A stretch of DNA of 64,000 nucleotides from Synechococcales cyanobacterium CNB (GTDB taxonomy: Bacteria > Planctomycetota > Phycisphaerae > Phycisphaerales > UBA1924), in the NCBI GenBank assembly GCA_030263455.1, contig SZOZ01000008.1:1-64000 (forward strand), written 5' to 3'. The notes under the pieces are model-generated. The model saw nothing but the letters and a program-made list of their open reading frames with translations. It ran no database searches and was not told where the DNA came from. Position numbers and translations under genes: made by a program. Below are positions 27,522 to 36,814 of the stretch, piece by piece. Numbering within the stretch: the stretch's first letter is position 1; each line of letters opens with the position of its first letter.

Positions 27522-29684
27522 TCATGCCGCGGTGACGGCGGGTTCGTGCTGCTTTGGGGGAGTGACGAGGGAGAGAGATTCGACTTCGAAGGGCGAGGCG
27601 ACCTCGTTGTACCCCAGGACGACGACGGAGGGGAGGTGCGGTTCGACGATCTGCCGGACGACGGCGCGCACCTGCGGCGAGGCGACGACAACGGGGAGGC
27701 GACCTGCCGCGGTGACCTTTTCCAGGGCACGGACGATTTGTCCCGCGATGGCGCCTGCGACACGGGCGGGCATGGTGACGCTGGTGCCTGCCGGGCCGCG
27801 GTCGATGTAGGCGGCGACCTGGTCTTCGAGCGAGGGGTCGAGGGTGACGCAGACGATGGTGCGTTTGCCATCTGTGCCTGGGGCGGCGACCTGCTCGCAG
27901 ATGGTGCGGCGGAGGGCGTTGCGTACGTACTCGGTGAGGACATCGGGGTCCTGGGTCTTCGGCGCCCAGTCGCCGAGCGTTTCGAGGATGGTTTCGACAT
28001 CGCGGATGGGGACGCGTTCGCGGAGGAGGTTCTGGAGGACTTTCTGGAGGTCTGCGGTCTTGACGACGCCGGGGACGGTTTCTTCGACGAGTTTGGGGGT
28101 GCGTTGGCGCAGGCCTTCGAGGAGGTTGTTGACCTCTTCGCGTGTGAGGAGGTCGGCGGCGTTTGCGCGGACGACCTCGGTGAGGTGCGTCGCGACGACG
28201 CTTGTGGGATCGACGACGGTGTAGTTCATGGATTCGGCGCGTGCGCGCATGGCGGGGTCGATCCACCAGGCGTCGAGGCCGAAGGCGGGTTCCTTCGTCG
28301 GCTCGCCGTCGATGGGGGCGGAGGCGAGGCCCGAGTCCATGGCGAGGAGGCGTCCGGGCCGGACGTTGCCGCGTGCCGTCTCCGCGCCGCGGACCTTGAT
28401 GCGGTACTCGGTGGGTTCGAGTTGCATGTTGTCGCGGATGCGGACGGGCGGCATGACGAAGCCGGCTTCGGCGGCCATCTGTCGGCGGATGGCCTGGATG
28501 CGGTCGAGGAGGTCGCCGCCCTGCTGGGTGTCCACGAGCGAGACGAGGGCGTAGCCGACTTCGAGTTCGAGGACGTCGACCTTGAGGAGCGTCTCGATGG
28601 GTGGCGGCTCTGGCGGGGCCGAGGCGCGCTCGGACTGCTCTCTGGCCGTTTCGGCGCGCGAGGATCGCGTCATGGCCCATGCGAGGGCGCCGAGTCCGGC
28701 GGCGGTCGCCAGCAGCGGCAGCGTGGGAAGCGGGCTGAAGGCGAGGAGCGCGAGGAATGCGGCGGTGATGGCGAGTCCGCGCGGCTGACTGGTGAGTTGT
28801 CCCGTCAGTTCGTCGCCGAGTTGCTGCTTGGAGCCGGAGCGTGTGACGATGAGCGCGGCGGCGATGGAGACGACGAAGGAGGGTATCTGGCTGGTGAGTC
28901 CGTCGCCGATGGTGAGCTTGGTGAAGACCTCGGCGGACTGCCCCGCGGGCCAGCCGCGTTCGATGGTGCCGACCGCGAAGCCGCCGATGATGTTGACGGC
29001 GGTGATGATGATGCCTGCGATGGCGTCGCCGCGGACGAACTTGCTGGCGCCGTCCATGGCGCCGAAGAAGTCGGCCTCGCGGGAGATGTCTTCTCGGCGT
29101 CGGCGAGCCTCCGCCTCGTTGATGAGCCCGGCGTTGAGGTCGGAGTCGATCGCCATCTGCTTGCCCGGCATGGCGTCGAGCGTGAATCGTGCGGCGACCT
29201 CGCTGATGCGGGTCGCGCCCTTGGTGACGACGACGAACTGGACGATGATGAGGATGAGGAAGATGACGACGCCGACGAAGAGGGAGTCGCCCGCGACGAA
29301 CTCGCCGAACGCGCTGATGACCTGTCCGGCGACACCGATTGCTTCCTCGGGGCTTCCGGCGTCGGCGGTGAGTATGAGGCGCGTGGAGGCGATGTTCAGG
29401 ACGAGACGGAACATGGTGGTGGCGAGGAGGAGCGAAGGGAAGACGCTGAACTCGAGGGGTCGTCCCATCGAGATTGTGGTGAGGAGGACGATGACAGAGA
29501 GAGAGATGTTGAGCGAGATGAGGAGGTCCAGGGCGGGTGGCGGGAGCGGGACGAGGATGACCACCATCAGCATGACGAAGGCGATGGGGACGATGAGGCC
29601 GCGGTGCTTCGCGAGCGCGAGGAGCCACGCCGGCAGGCCGCTGCCGTTGGATGCGCCGTGTTGTGGCGGGTTGGTCGGGGCCAT
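27522..29684 (-). CDS. flhA: Flagellar export gate protein FlhA
   Basis: 720 residues, normal length. Eight transmembrane helices cover about residues 22-330; between them is the conserved FHIPEP-family loop including FTLDAMPGKQMAID (about 165-178) and REDISREADFFGAMDGASKF (about 198-217). The cytoplasmic C-terminal half (about 370-690) docks export substrates and chaperones. FlhA drives proton-coupled export of flagellar proteins together with FlhB and FliPQR. It lies 14 bases after flhB and is followed by flhF. Confidence 0.97.
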   Translation of the reverse strand: MAPTNPPQHGASNGSGLPAWLLALAKHRGLIVPIAFVMLMVVILVPLPPPALDLLISLNISLSVIVLLTTISMGRPLEFSVFPSLLLATTMFRLVLNIASTRLILTADAGSPEEAIGVAGQVISAFGEFVAGDSLFVGVVIFLILIIVQFVVVTKGATRISEVAARFTLDAMPGKQMAIDSDLNAGLINEAEARRRREDISREADFFGAMDGASKFVRGDAIAGIIITAVNIIGGFAVGTIERGWPAGQSAEVFTKLTIGDGLTSQIPSFVVSIAAALIVTRSGSKQQLGDELTGQLTSQPRGLAITAAFLALLAFSPLPTLPLLATAAGLGALAWAMTRSSRAETAREQSERASAPPEPPPIETLLKVDVLELEVGYALVSLVDTQQGGDLLDRIQAIRRQMAAEAGFVMPPVRIRDNMQLEPTEYRIKVRGAETARGNVRPGRLLAMDSGLASAPIDGEPTKEPAFGLDAWWIDPAMRARAESMNYTVVDPTSVVATHLTEVVRANAADLLTREEVNNLLEGLRQRTPKLVEETVPGVVKTADLQKVLQNLLRERVPIRDVETILETLGDWAPKTQDPDVLTEYVRNALRRTICEQVAAPGTDGKRTIVCVTLDPSLEDQVAAYIDRGPAGTSVTMPARVAGAIAGQIVRALEKVTAAGRLPVVVASPQVRAVVRQIVEPHLPSVVVLGYNEVASPFEVESLSLVTPPKQHEPAVTAA

Positions 29685-29698
29685 GGTTCAGCGTTCGA

Positions 29699-30826
29699 TC
29701 AGCGTCCTGCTCTCGCGGTGCGACGGCGGCCGCGGGGGGCGCCTCGTTTGGTCGCGTGGTGCGAGGCGCGGCCTTCGAGGCGGTAGACGTAGGCGAGGAT
29801 TTCGGCGACGGCCTCGTAGAGGTGGGGCGGGATTTCGCGACCGACCTCGACGCCGTAGTAGATGGCCCGCGCCAGGGGCGGGCGCTCGACGATGGGGACG
29901 CGATTGGCGGCGGCGACGTGGCGGATGCGGACGGCCATGTAGTCCGCGCCCTTGGCGATGAGCCGCGGCGCGCCCATGGACTCGGCGTCGTACTTGAGGG
30001 CGACGGCGAAGTGCGTGGGGTTGGTGACGACGACGTCGGCGTCGGGTACGGCGGCCTGGATGCGCTGCATGGCGATCTGGCGCATGAGGCGCATGCGGCG
30101 GCCCTTCATCTGCGGGTCGCCCTCCATGCTGCGGCGCTCGTCCTTGACTTCCTGCTTGGTCATGCGGAGGTCCTGCGAGTGCTGCCACTTCTGGTACATG
30201 AAGTCGATGACGCCGAGCACGAGGAGGAGGAAGACGAGCCAGAGCGCGAGTTCGGCGGCGGCGCGTGCGAGCAGGAGCATGCCCGGCACGGGTTCGAGGG
30301 CGGCCAGGCCGACGAGGCGCGGCATCCAGCGGACGATGACGATCCAGGAGATGGCGACGACGAGGACGAGCTTGCCGGAGTTAACGACGGTCTTCACGAG
30401 GTTGCGCTTGCTGAACATGCGCTTGAGGCCGGCGATGGGGTTCAGACGTTCGAGTTTCGGGCGGAGCGGCTCGGGGGAGAAGAGCAAGCCGACCTGCATG
30501 ACCTGTCCGACGGCGGCGACAACGAACATGAGGAGCAGGACGGGAACGATGACCAGGACGCCCTGCCAGGCTGCCCACTTTGCGCCGTCGGTCATGGACT
30601 CGAGGGTGAGGGCGTGACCGAGGGTCTCGCCTTCGAGGAGGCGGCGGACGAGGGTGGACATGCCGCGGAGCAGCAGGCCGCCGACGGCGATGAGAACGAT
30701 GATCGCGCCGAGGAGATCGACGGCGGCGGAGAGGTCGGTGCTCTTGGCGACGCGGCCTCGCCGCCTGGCGTCCATGAGGCGGTGCTGGGTTGGTTGCTCG
30801 GTCTTTTCGCCCAGGTCTTCGGCCAT
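29699..30826 (-). CDS. flhB: Flagellar export specificity switch FlhB
   Basis: 375 residues. Four transmembrane helices (about 38-58, 90-112, 150-168, 188-210) and a cytoplasmic domain with the autocleavage motif NPTH (Asn269-His272), which switches export from hook to filament substrates. The N-terminal EKTEQPTQHRL signature is typical. It follows fliR by 44 bases and precedes flhA. All residues needed for self-cleavage are present. Confidence 0.97.
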   Translation of the reverse strand: MAEDLGEKTEQPTQHRLMDARRRGRVAKSTDLSAAVDLLGAIIVLIAVGGLLLRGMSTLVRRLLEGETLGHALTLESMTDGAKWAAWQGVLVIVPVLLLMFVVAAVGQVMQVGLLFSPEPLRPKLERLNPIAGLKRMFSKRNLVKTVVNSGKLVLVVAISWIVIVRWMPRLVGLAALEPVPGMLLLARAAAELALWLVFLLLVLGVIDFMYQKWQHSQDLRMTKQEVKDERRSMEGDPQMKGRRMRLMRQIAMQRIQAAVPDADVVVTNPTHFAVALKYDAESMGAPRLIAKGADYMAVRIRHVAAANRVPIVERPPLARAIYYGVEVGREIPPHLYEAVAEILAYVYRLEGRASHHATKRGAPRGRRRTARAGR

Positions 30827-30870
30827 GCGGGTGATCCGTTGCGCTGCGTTTCAGGGGTGGCTGTTTGCGG

Positions 30871-31656
30871 CTACTGCTGTCCGAAAGCCCATCTCACGAC
30901 CGTGCCCAATCCATCGCTCAGTTCGTCGCGGATCACGGTGTCGAGAAGACGGAGTGCGAGGCTCAGCACGATGAGGCCGACGATGATCTTGATCGCGAAG
31001 CCGACACTGAGGACGTTGATCTGCGGCATGGTCTTCATGATGAAGCCCATGGCGAGCATGAGGAGCATGATGATGCCGGTAACGGGTGCGGCAACACGGA
31101 GGGCGAGTTCGAATCCGGACGCTGCGAGGGCGGTCGCCAGGTCGAGGGCACCGGGCTGGACGGCGGCCGCACCTGGTGGGAGCGAGTCGAAGGAGCCGAC
31201 AAGGGCGGTGAAGAGCAGTTCGATGCCGCCGATGGAGAGGAAGGCGGCGACGGCGAGGTAGAAGACGAGTTCGCCGAGGGCGTCGCTCTGGGTGTCCATT
31301 TCGGGGTTGTAGACAGAGGCGATGCCAAGCCCCATCTGGTATCCCATGACGTGGCCGCCGGTCTGGACGGCGACGAGAGGGATGGAGGCGAGGAGTCCGA
31401 TCGCCGCGCCGATCATGGCTTCGGCGGCGAGGACAGGGGCAACGCTGAAGAGCGAGAGAGGAACGGCGTGCGTGAGGCCGTCGGCGATCAGGCCGGGGTA
31501 GACGGCGAGCGAGGCCATGACGGCGAGCATCGCGCGCACCTTGACGGGGACGGCGGGTCCGCTGAGGAGCGGGGCGAACATGAAGAGACCGCCGAGTCGC
31601 GCGGTGACGAGCGCGAAGGGGACGAGGTGCGCCAGCAGGCCGTCGGTGAGGCTCAT
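30871..31656 (-). CDS. fliR: Flagellar export gate protein FliR
   Basis: 261 residues. Integral membrane protein with about five to six helices, including the N-terminal RLGGLFMFAPLLSG (about 20-33) and VPVKVRAMLA motifs of the family and the GYQMGLGIASVYNPE segment (about 106-120). FliR forms the export gate core with FliP and FliQ. It lies 20 bases after fliQ. Start ATG at 31656. Confidence 0.95.
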   Translation of the reverse strand: MSLTDGLLAHLVPFALVTARLGGLFMFAPLLSGPAVPVKVRAMLAVMASLAVYPGLIADGLTHAVPLSLFSVAPVLAAEAMIGAAIGLLASIPLVAVQTGGHVMGYQMGLGIASVYNPEMDTQSDALGELVFYLAVAAFLSIGGIELLFTALVGSFDSLPPGAAAVQPGALDLATALAASGFELALRVAAPVTGIIMLLMLAMGFIMKTMPQINVLSVGFAIKIIVGLIVLSLALRLLDTVIRDELSDGLGTVVRWAFGQQ

Positions 31657-31676
31657 GCGGCGTCGTCTCCATGGGT

Positions 31677-31934
31677 TCAGCGGAGCGAGAGGAGCACACT
31701 GGCGTACTCGACGAGGTTGACGGCGATCCAGGGGATGAGCAGGGCGGCGACAATGAGCATGACGGCGATCTTGGGGACGAAGGTGAGCGTCTGGTCCTGG
31801 ATGCTGGTGACGGACTGGAGGACACTGATGATGAGGCCGATGGCGACGCCAGCGAGGAGGATGGGCGCGGCGATCTTGAGGACGATGAGGAGCGTTTCGC
31901 GGACGAGCAGGACGGACGATTCGTCGTAGTTCAT
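31677..31934 (-). CDS. fliQ: Flagellar export gate protein FliQ
   Basis: 85 residues with two transmembrane helices and the family pattern LKIAAPILLAGVAIGL...LQSVTSIQDQTLTFVPK (about 20-55). FliQ packs around the FliP/FliR pore. The ATG at 31934 is set by GGAGGTCGC upstream and overlaps the fliP stop by four bases (ATGA). Confidence 0.96.
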   Translation of the reverse strand: MNYDESSVLLVRETLLIVLKIAAPILLAGVAIGLIISVLQSVTSIQDQTLTFVPKIAVMLIVAALLIPWIAVNLVEYASVLLSLR

Positions 31935-32887
31935 GCGACCTCCGCGGCGTACCCGAGGCACGCCAAAGCCCGGCACCCGTGGGAAGCGATCTCGGTCGCG
32001 GCGGGCCAGACGGCGGCGGCCGCGTGCTCGAAGCCGGAGACGGGCGCGAAACTGGCGAGCAGCCCGCCGACGACGAGCGTCCAGCCGTCGACGAGGACGA
32101 AGAGGAGGAGCTTGAAGGGCAGGCTGATGAGGACTGGCGGGAGCATCATCATGCTCATGGAGATGAGCAGACTTGCGATGACCATGTCGATGACGAGGAA
32201 GGGGAGGTAGACCTTGAAGCCCATGAGGAATGCGGTTTTGAGTTCGCTGAGCATGTAGCCGGAGACGAGGGAGGCGGTGTCAACGTCGGCGCGTGTGAGT
32301 TTGGAAGGGTCGGAGACGTCGACGCCGCGGTGTTCGAGGACGACGTAGAGGCTGGACCAGTTGCCGGTGGCGGCGATCTGCTCGAACATGAAGTCGCGGA
32401 AGGGCTGGCGGGCGCGTGCCCAGAGGTCTTCGTAGTCGGCGACCTCGCCGCGCTGGTAGGGGACGACGGCGTCGTCCCAGACGCGCTGGACGGTGGGGGC
32501 CATGACGGTCATGGTCATGAAGAGGGCGAGGGCGGTGATGACCTGCGGGGGGGGGACGTTCGCGGTGCCCAGGGCCTGCCGGAGCAACGCGAGCACCACG
32601 ATGATGCGCATGAAGCAGGTCGCCATGAGCATGATCGACGGCGCGAGAGCGAGAACGGTGAGGAGCAGGAGGACGCTCATCGCGCTGGAGATGCCTCGGA
32701 CGTGCTCGTCGGGGCCGGCGGGGAGCGCGCCGGCTGCGGAGTCGAGGAGGGCGATGGGGTTGAAGGCGGCGGAAGGGTCGGCCGGGGAGGAAGGAACCGG
32801 CGGTCCGAACTCGCTTTGAGCGAGCGCAGGCCCGCACGCCGCGAGAGAGAGCAGAGCGACGAGGGCAAGGCGGAGGACGGCGTTCAT
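31931..32887 (-). CDS. fliP: Flagellar export gate protein FliP
   Basis: 318 residues. A signal peptide (about 1-23), a non-conserved stretch, then the FliP core with TCFMRIIVVLALLRQALG (about 92-109) and four helices; the C-terminal motif MMMLPPVLISLPFKLLLFV (about 270) is typical. Five copies form the pore of the export gate. The start overlaps the fliO stop and the end overlaps fliQ, both by ATGA. A nine-base C tract (32547-32555) lies at the codons for PPPQ. Confidence 0.96.
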   Translation of the reverse strand: MNAVLRLALVALLSLAACGPALAQSEFGPPVPSSPADPSAAFNPIALLDSAAGALPAGPDEHVRGISSAMSVLLLLTVLALAPSIMLMATCFMRIIVVLALLRQALGTANVPPPQVITALALFMTMTVMAPTVQRVWDDAVVPYQRGEVADYEDLWARARQPFRDFMFEQIAATGNWSSLYVVLEHRGVDVSDPSKLTRADVDTASLVSGYMLSELKTAFLMGFKVYLPFLVIDMVIASLLISMSMMMLPPVLISLPFKLLLFVLVDGWTLVVGGLLASFAPVSGFEHAAAAVWPAATEIASHGCRALACLGYAAEVA

Positions 32888-33642
32888 TGCGCGTCCCCCA
32901 GGCCAGCGCTGCGGAGTTCGGCGACGCGGCGGCGCAGGGCGTCGATCGCGCCCTGATCGGCACGCTCGCGGGGCGTGGGCCAGGAGACTGCCGCGTCGTT
33001 CTCGACGTGGGTTGCGTCGAAGCGGCGGAGCATCGAGGTGAAGCGTGCGCTCATCGATTCGTCGGCGGCGTCGCGGGTCCTGACGAGGAGCGAGGCCACG
33101 TCCTCGGGGTCGTCGAAGGCGCAGAGCGTCCGGAAGCCCCCCCCGCTGCCGCGTCCGGAGTGCGACTGCGAGAGGAGCAGCACACGTCGGTCAACTTTCA
33201 GGAGCACGAGGCTCTGGCCGCGACCGACGGGGTATCGGCCCAGGACCTCGATGACGCCGGAAGGCGACGGCCCTCCCGGCCCGAGCGCGACGGCGAGCGT
33301 GGGGCCTGAGCGAGCGAAGCGGCGGAGGCCGACTCCTGCTGCGAGGATGACGCCCAGGACTCCGACGAGGGCGACGATGGTGCGCGTCCAACCGGTGTCT
33401 GCGCGCGGTTCGCCATCGCCGAGCGAGGTTGATTCGCGTGAATCGGCGGCGATTGCGCGCGTCGCGGGTCCGAGGGTGAGGCGTTCGGTGGCTTTGGGCG
33501 GATCCTGCTCCCGTGCGGTGTCGTTCTCGAGCGCTTCGAAGATCGTGGCGGCCGGGGCGGGCGGGCCGAAGTCCTGCGCATTGGCGAAGGCCGCGGTGCA
33601 GACCGCCAACGCAACCGTGCATGTCGCTCGAACGCGGGGCAT
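32884..33642 (-). CDS. fliO: Flagellar assembly protein FliO
   Basis: 252 residues. Signal peptide (about 1-22), a periplasmic linker, one transmembrane helix (about 85-105) and a cytoplasmic domain with VLGRYPVGRGQSLVLLKVDRRVLLL (read as two short motifs, about 130-155), the FliO hallmark. FliO helps FliP assemble. Position between fliN and fliP and an ATGA overlap with fliP support the call. The N-terminal periplasmic part is longer than in enteric FliO. Confidence 0.9.
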   Translation of the reverse strand: MPRVRATCTVALAVCTAAFANAQDFGPPAPAATIFEALENDTAREQDPPKATERLTLGPATRAIAADSRESTSLGDGEPRADTGWTRTIVALVGVLGVILAAGVGLRRFARSGPTLAVALGPGGPSPSGVIEVLGRYPVGRGQSLVLLKVDRRVLLLSQSHSGRGSGGGFRTLCAFDDPEDVASLLVRTRDAADESMSARFTSMLRRFDATHVENDAAVSWPTPRERADQGAIDALRRRVAELRSAGLGDAQ

Positions 33643-33690
33643 GTCGCCATCCTGGCTTGCACTCGGGCGGCTCCACCGCCCGGGGACCGG

Positions 33691-34098
33691 TCAGCCGGCC
33701 TTGGCCTGGCCGTCGGCAGAGGGGTCGATGATCTCGTTGATGCGAACGCAGAAGTTGTCGTTCAGCACGAGCACCTCGCCGCGTGCGACAGGGCGGTCGT
33801 TGACGTAGACGTCGACGGGGTCGCCGGCGAGCTTGTCGAGCTCGACGACCGCGCCTTCGCCGAGGCGGAGGACGTCCTCGACGAGCATGCGGGTGCGGCC
33901 GAGTTCGATCTTGACGTTGAGGTTGACGTCCGCGAGGAGGTCGATGCCGTTCTGGGGCGTGTCGGCGCGGACGGAGTCGAACGACGGGAGGCGCATGGCC
34001 TCGGGTGAGTCGCCGCCGTCGGGCATCGGCGCTGGATCCCCAGGCGGCGCGGTGGCCGATTGCTCGTCGGGAGCCTGGCTCGCTTGTTCGTCGGTCAT
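33691..34098 (-). CDS. fliN: Flagellar motor switch protein FliN
   Basis: 135 residues from the ATG at 34098, preceded by GGAG. The C-terminal SpoA domain (about 50-130) has VNLNVKIELGRTRM, GAVVELDKLAGDPVDVYVN and VLNDNFCVRINEI. FliN forms the lower C-ring of the motor switch. An in-frame ATG at 34218 would add 40 Arg/Pro-rich residues and is judged non-coding. fliM, which should precede it, is missing; 234 bases separate fliN from fliL. Confidence 0.93.
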   Translation of the reverse strand: MTDEQASQAPDEQSATAPPGDPAPMPDGGDSPEAMRLPSFDSVRADTPQNGIDLLADVNLNVKIELGRTRMLVEDVLRLGEGAVVELDKLAGDPVDVYVNDRPVARGEVLVLNDNFCVRINEIIDPSADGQAKAG

Positions 34099-34332
34099 GG
34101 GTCGCGGCTCCTGCCCCGCTCCTTGGCGCGAGGCGCCGGCATCCTGCCGGTTTGGGACGGCCACCAGCGGCCGCGCTCCAACGCGACCGGCCCGGCGACC
34201 GCCGGGCGGGTCGGTCATCGGTCAGAGGACGGCATGGCACGCCACTTTTGCCGATCGCGCAGCAATCCTCGCACGACAGCGGCATGGGGTGCGTGTCTGT
34301 ACGGCTTGTGATCGGGAGACCTGTTTGAGCGG

Positions 34333-34857
34333 TCAGTCTGCCGGGAAGCCCTTGCACTTGGGAATGAGGACGCGCTCGACGCGGGGTGTGCCGTCCTGCT
34401 GTGTGCCGAAGACCTCGTTGACGTAGGCGGTGAGTTGGCGTGTGAGGGTTTCCTGGCCCGGCTCGCGGAGTTGGTTGTGCTGGGCCTTGCGGAAGATAAG
34501 GGAGACGCCTGCGGCGATCTCGGCCTTGCGTGTGTCCATGATCTTCTGAACGGCGGGGCGGTTCTTCTCGCGGACCTTGAGGTAGATGGCGGCGTCCCAG
34601 ACCCAGGCGCGGTTGGTGGACATGTTCTGGAACTTCTCCTCGATGAGGAGGAGTTCGACGGCGGCCTCGCGACCGGCCTCTTCGAGGCCTTCGAGCTCCA
34701 TCGCGCTGGATCGTGCGGTGCCGCTGCCCGTGAAGGCGAGGAATCCGAAAACGGCGACGGCCTCGACCACCATGATCGCGGAGACGATCAGGATGAGTTT
34801 GAGCTGGGGCTTTTTCTTCTGCTCCGGGGCTTCCGCCGCGGCTTCCTGCTCGGCCAT
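34333..34857 (-). CDS. fliL: FliL-family flagellar basal body protein
   Basis: 174 residues. A charged N-terminus, one transmembrane helix (about 20-43) and a periplasmic domain with EEKFQNMSTNRAWVWDAAIYLKV (two short segments, about 70-95) and a conserved C-terminal tail. FliL sits at the stator and supports torque. Sequence similarity to classical FliL is modest, but size, topology and place after motB agree. The start ATG at 34857 follows GGAGCGCGCACG. Confidence 0.83.
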   Translation of the reverse strand: MAEQEAAAEAPEQKKKPQLKLILIVSAIMVVEAVAVFGFLAFTGSGTARSSAMELEGLEEAGREAAVELLLIEEKFQNMSTNRAWVWDAAIYLKVREKNRPAVQKIMDTRKAEIAAGVSLIFRKAQHNQLREPGQETLTRQLTAYVNEVFGTQQDGTPRVERVLIPKCKGFPAD

Positions 34858-34874
34858 CGTGCGCGCTCCATCGC

Positions 34875-35624
34875 CTACCGCGTCCGGCCTGTCCCGGCCG
34901 GGTCAGGGTGCAGTTCGTCGACCGCGACCTCCGTGCGGTACACCTCCACTCGGCGGTTCTCTGGTGATGCCTCCAGCGCGTGTCGGCTGAGCGCCATCGG
35001 TTCTGCCGTTCCGACCGCTACAGGCATCAGAATCAGTTCCTTCACTCCACATTCCTGGACCATGAAGTCCACGACGGCCTTGGCTCGTCGCCAGGAGAGT
35101 TCCATGGGATCGACGCCCGGTGCTCGGTCGTCGAGTCCCCAGGCGTGTCCGCGGACGGCGACCTTGTAGTTCTGGCCTCGGACCATGGGGGCGATTTTCT
35201 CGCGGATGAAGTCCTTGGCTTCGGGTGTGAGTTCCCACGATCCCGGCGCGAAGGAGAGCGGGCCGCCGACGACGAACTGCTGTCCTTCGTGGATGCGGGC
35301 GACCTTCTCCTGGCGTCCCTCGATGTTGGGGTCGGTGGGCTGTGCGTTGGACTCGACCGGCTCGTTGGTGTCTGGATGCGTGACGAGCGGCTTGAGGGTG
35401 GTGATGTCGAGAGAGTCGCTGATGGTGAAGGTTCGGCGCGCGCCGCTGGAGCCGAGGGCCTGCTTGATGGCGTCGATGACGCGCTGATATTCCTCGGGTT
35501 TCTTGAGTTCGCTGAAGGCGGCGAGGAGGATGAAGAAGCAGAGGAGGAGCGACATCATGTCGCCGTAGGTGAGCACCCATTCGGGGATGGGCGGGTTCGA
35601 GGGCGGCTTCCTGCGGCGTGCCAT
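34875..35624 (-). CDS. motB: Flagellar stator protein MotB (OmpA-like)
   Basis: 249 residues from the ATG at 35624 (GGAGCC upstream). An N-terminal helix includes the proton-path aspartate in TYGDMMSLLLCFFILL (Asp about 25). The C-terminal OmpA-like peptidoglycan-binding domain (about 125-240) has VAVRGHAWG, WRRAKAVVDFMV and NRRVEVYR. MotB anchors the stator to the cell wall and with MotA conducts ions. It follows motA by 13 bases. Confidence 0.95.
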   Translation of the reverse strand: MARRRKPPSNPPIPEWVLTYGDMMSLLLCFFILLAAFSELKKPEEYQRVIDAIKQALGSSGARRTFTISDSLDITTLKPLVTHPDTNEPVESNAQPTDPNIEGRQEKVARIHEGQQFVVGGPLSFAPGSWELTPEAKDFIREKIAPMVRGQNYKVAVRGHAWGLDDRAPGVDPMELSWRRAKAVVDFMVQECGVKELILMPVAVGTAEPMALSRHALEASPENRRVEVYRTEVAVDELHPDPAGTGRTR

Positions 35625-35637
35625 GGGAGGCTCCCGA

Positions 35638-36423
35638 TCAGGCGGCCTTCTGCTTGGCTTCCTCGAACGCACCACGGCGTCCGGGGGGCAGGTAGGTGAG
35701 GAGTTTGCTCTCGACGACGCGGGGGTTGTCGCCGGACTGGATGGACATGACGCCCGCAACGATGATGGTCTTGACGAGGACTTCCTCGGCATCTCGTGCG
35801 GCGAGTTTGTCGCCGAGCGGTCCTGTGACGATGTTTGCGATCATCGCGCCGTAGAGCGTGGTGATGAGTGCGACGGCCATGCCGGGTCCGATCTTGGAGG
35901 GGTCGTCCATGTTCTTGAGCATGAAGATGAGTCCCATGAGGGTGCCGATCATGCCGAAGGCGGGCGCGTAGCGTCCGATGGTGTCGAGCATCTGCTTGCC
36001 CTGGGCGTGCCGTTCCATGAGGGCTTCGAGCTCGGTGTCCATGATGGTGCGGATGAGTTCGGGGTCGGTGCCGTCGACGGCCATCTTGACGCCTCGGACG
36101 ATGAAGGGGTCCTTCATCTCTTCGATGAGGTTTTCGAGTGAGAGGATGCCTTCGCGTCGTGCGACCTCGGCGTACTTGACGAGGTCGGCGATGGTCTCGA
36201 CGGGATCCGCGGACTTTGAGAAGACGCTCTTGAGGATGACGGAGTGGAGTTTGAGGATTCGTGCGAGGGGGAAGGAGATGATGGCGGCGCCGAGGGTTCC
36301 GCCGAAGACGACCATGATGGAGGGCATGTTGATGAGCGAGGGGATGTCGCCGCCGCCGAGGACGATCCCGGCTGCGATCGCCGCCCCCGCCAGCGCCAGG
36401 CCGATGACAGTGCCGAGGTCCAC
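35638..36423 (-). CDS. motA: Flagellar stator protein MotA
   Basis: 261 residues. Four transmembrane helices (about 4-22, 32-50, 150-170, 180-200) and a cytoplasmic loop with ERHAQGKQMLDTIGRYAPAFG (two short segments, about 135-157), followed by GMIGTLMGLI. The GTG at 36423 is used, with GGGGAG about 10 bases upstream. MotA forms the torque-generating ring around MotB and contacts FliG. Order flbD-motA-motB-fliL is the ancestral one. Confidence 0.95.
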   Translation of the reverse strand: MDLGTVIGLALAGAAIAAGIVLGGGDIPSLINMPSIMVVFGGTLGAAIISFPLARILKLHSVILKSVFSKSADPVETIADLVKYAEVARREGILSLENLIEEMKDPFIVRGVKMAVDGTDPELIRTIMDTELEALMERHAQGKQMLDTIGRYAPAFGMIGTLMGLIFMLKNMDDPSKIGPGMAVALITTLYGAMIANIVTGPLGDKLAARDAEEVLVKTIIVAGVMSIQSGDNPRVVESKLLTYLPPGRRGAFEEAKQKAA

Positions 36424-36531
36424 GCGAGCGGTCTCCCCGCCGCGCGAGCGCGCGGCCTGCCCACACTCTCATCGGGAACCCGAACGCGCACCTTGAACCC
36501 GATTCGTGCCGGTTCGGGTCTGTGGTGTCGC

Positions 36532-36729
36532 TCAATCCGGGGGGAGGAGTCTTCGGAGGATGCGGCCGTACTCGACGACCCTGTCCACGACCTCGCGGAG
36601 GGTCTCCTTGACGACGACGTGCTCTCCGCTGACGAGGGTGATGAGGGTGTCCGGTGTCTCTTCGACCGTGCGGATCAGTTCGGCGTTGAGCACGAAGCGT
36701 TTGCCGTTGAGGCGCGTCAGCGAGATCAC
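36532..36729 (-). CDS. flbD: Flagellar protein FlbD
   Basis: 65 residues, the whole being the small FlbD/SwrD family: MISLTRLNG, FVLNAELIRTVEETPDT and LVSGEHVVVKE, with a short tail. SwrD in Bacillus raises motor power through the stators. Start is GTG at 36729 with GGGAGGGCC upstream. It lies between flgE and motA, its usual place. Confidence 0.92.
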   Translation of the reverse strand: MISLTRLNGKRFVLNAELIRTVEETPDTLITLVSGEHVVVKETLREVVDRVVEYGRILRRLLPPD

Positions 36730-36814
36730 GGCGGCCCTCCCTGGGAGTAATCGGACGATCGGGGGGGTCGCTCAAGGCGCGGCGGGGATGTGGGGTGGGG
36801 TGAGGGACTTCGGC

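Noticed and set aside
27438-29786. 782-codon plus-strand open frame antisense to flhA
   Set aside because: Asp/Glu/Gly-rich product without domain, a mirror of the high-GC third positions of flhA, which has clear family motifs.
34099-34218. Longer start for fliN at 34218
   Set aside because: Adds an Arg/Gly-rich, non-conserved stretch with no ribosome site, while 34098 has GGAG and the family spacing.
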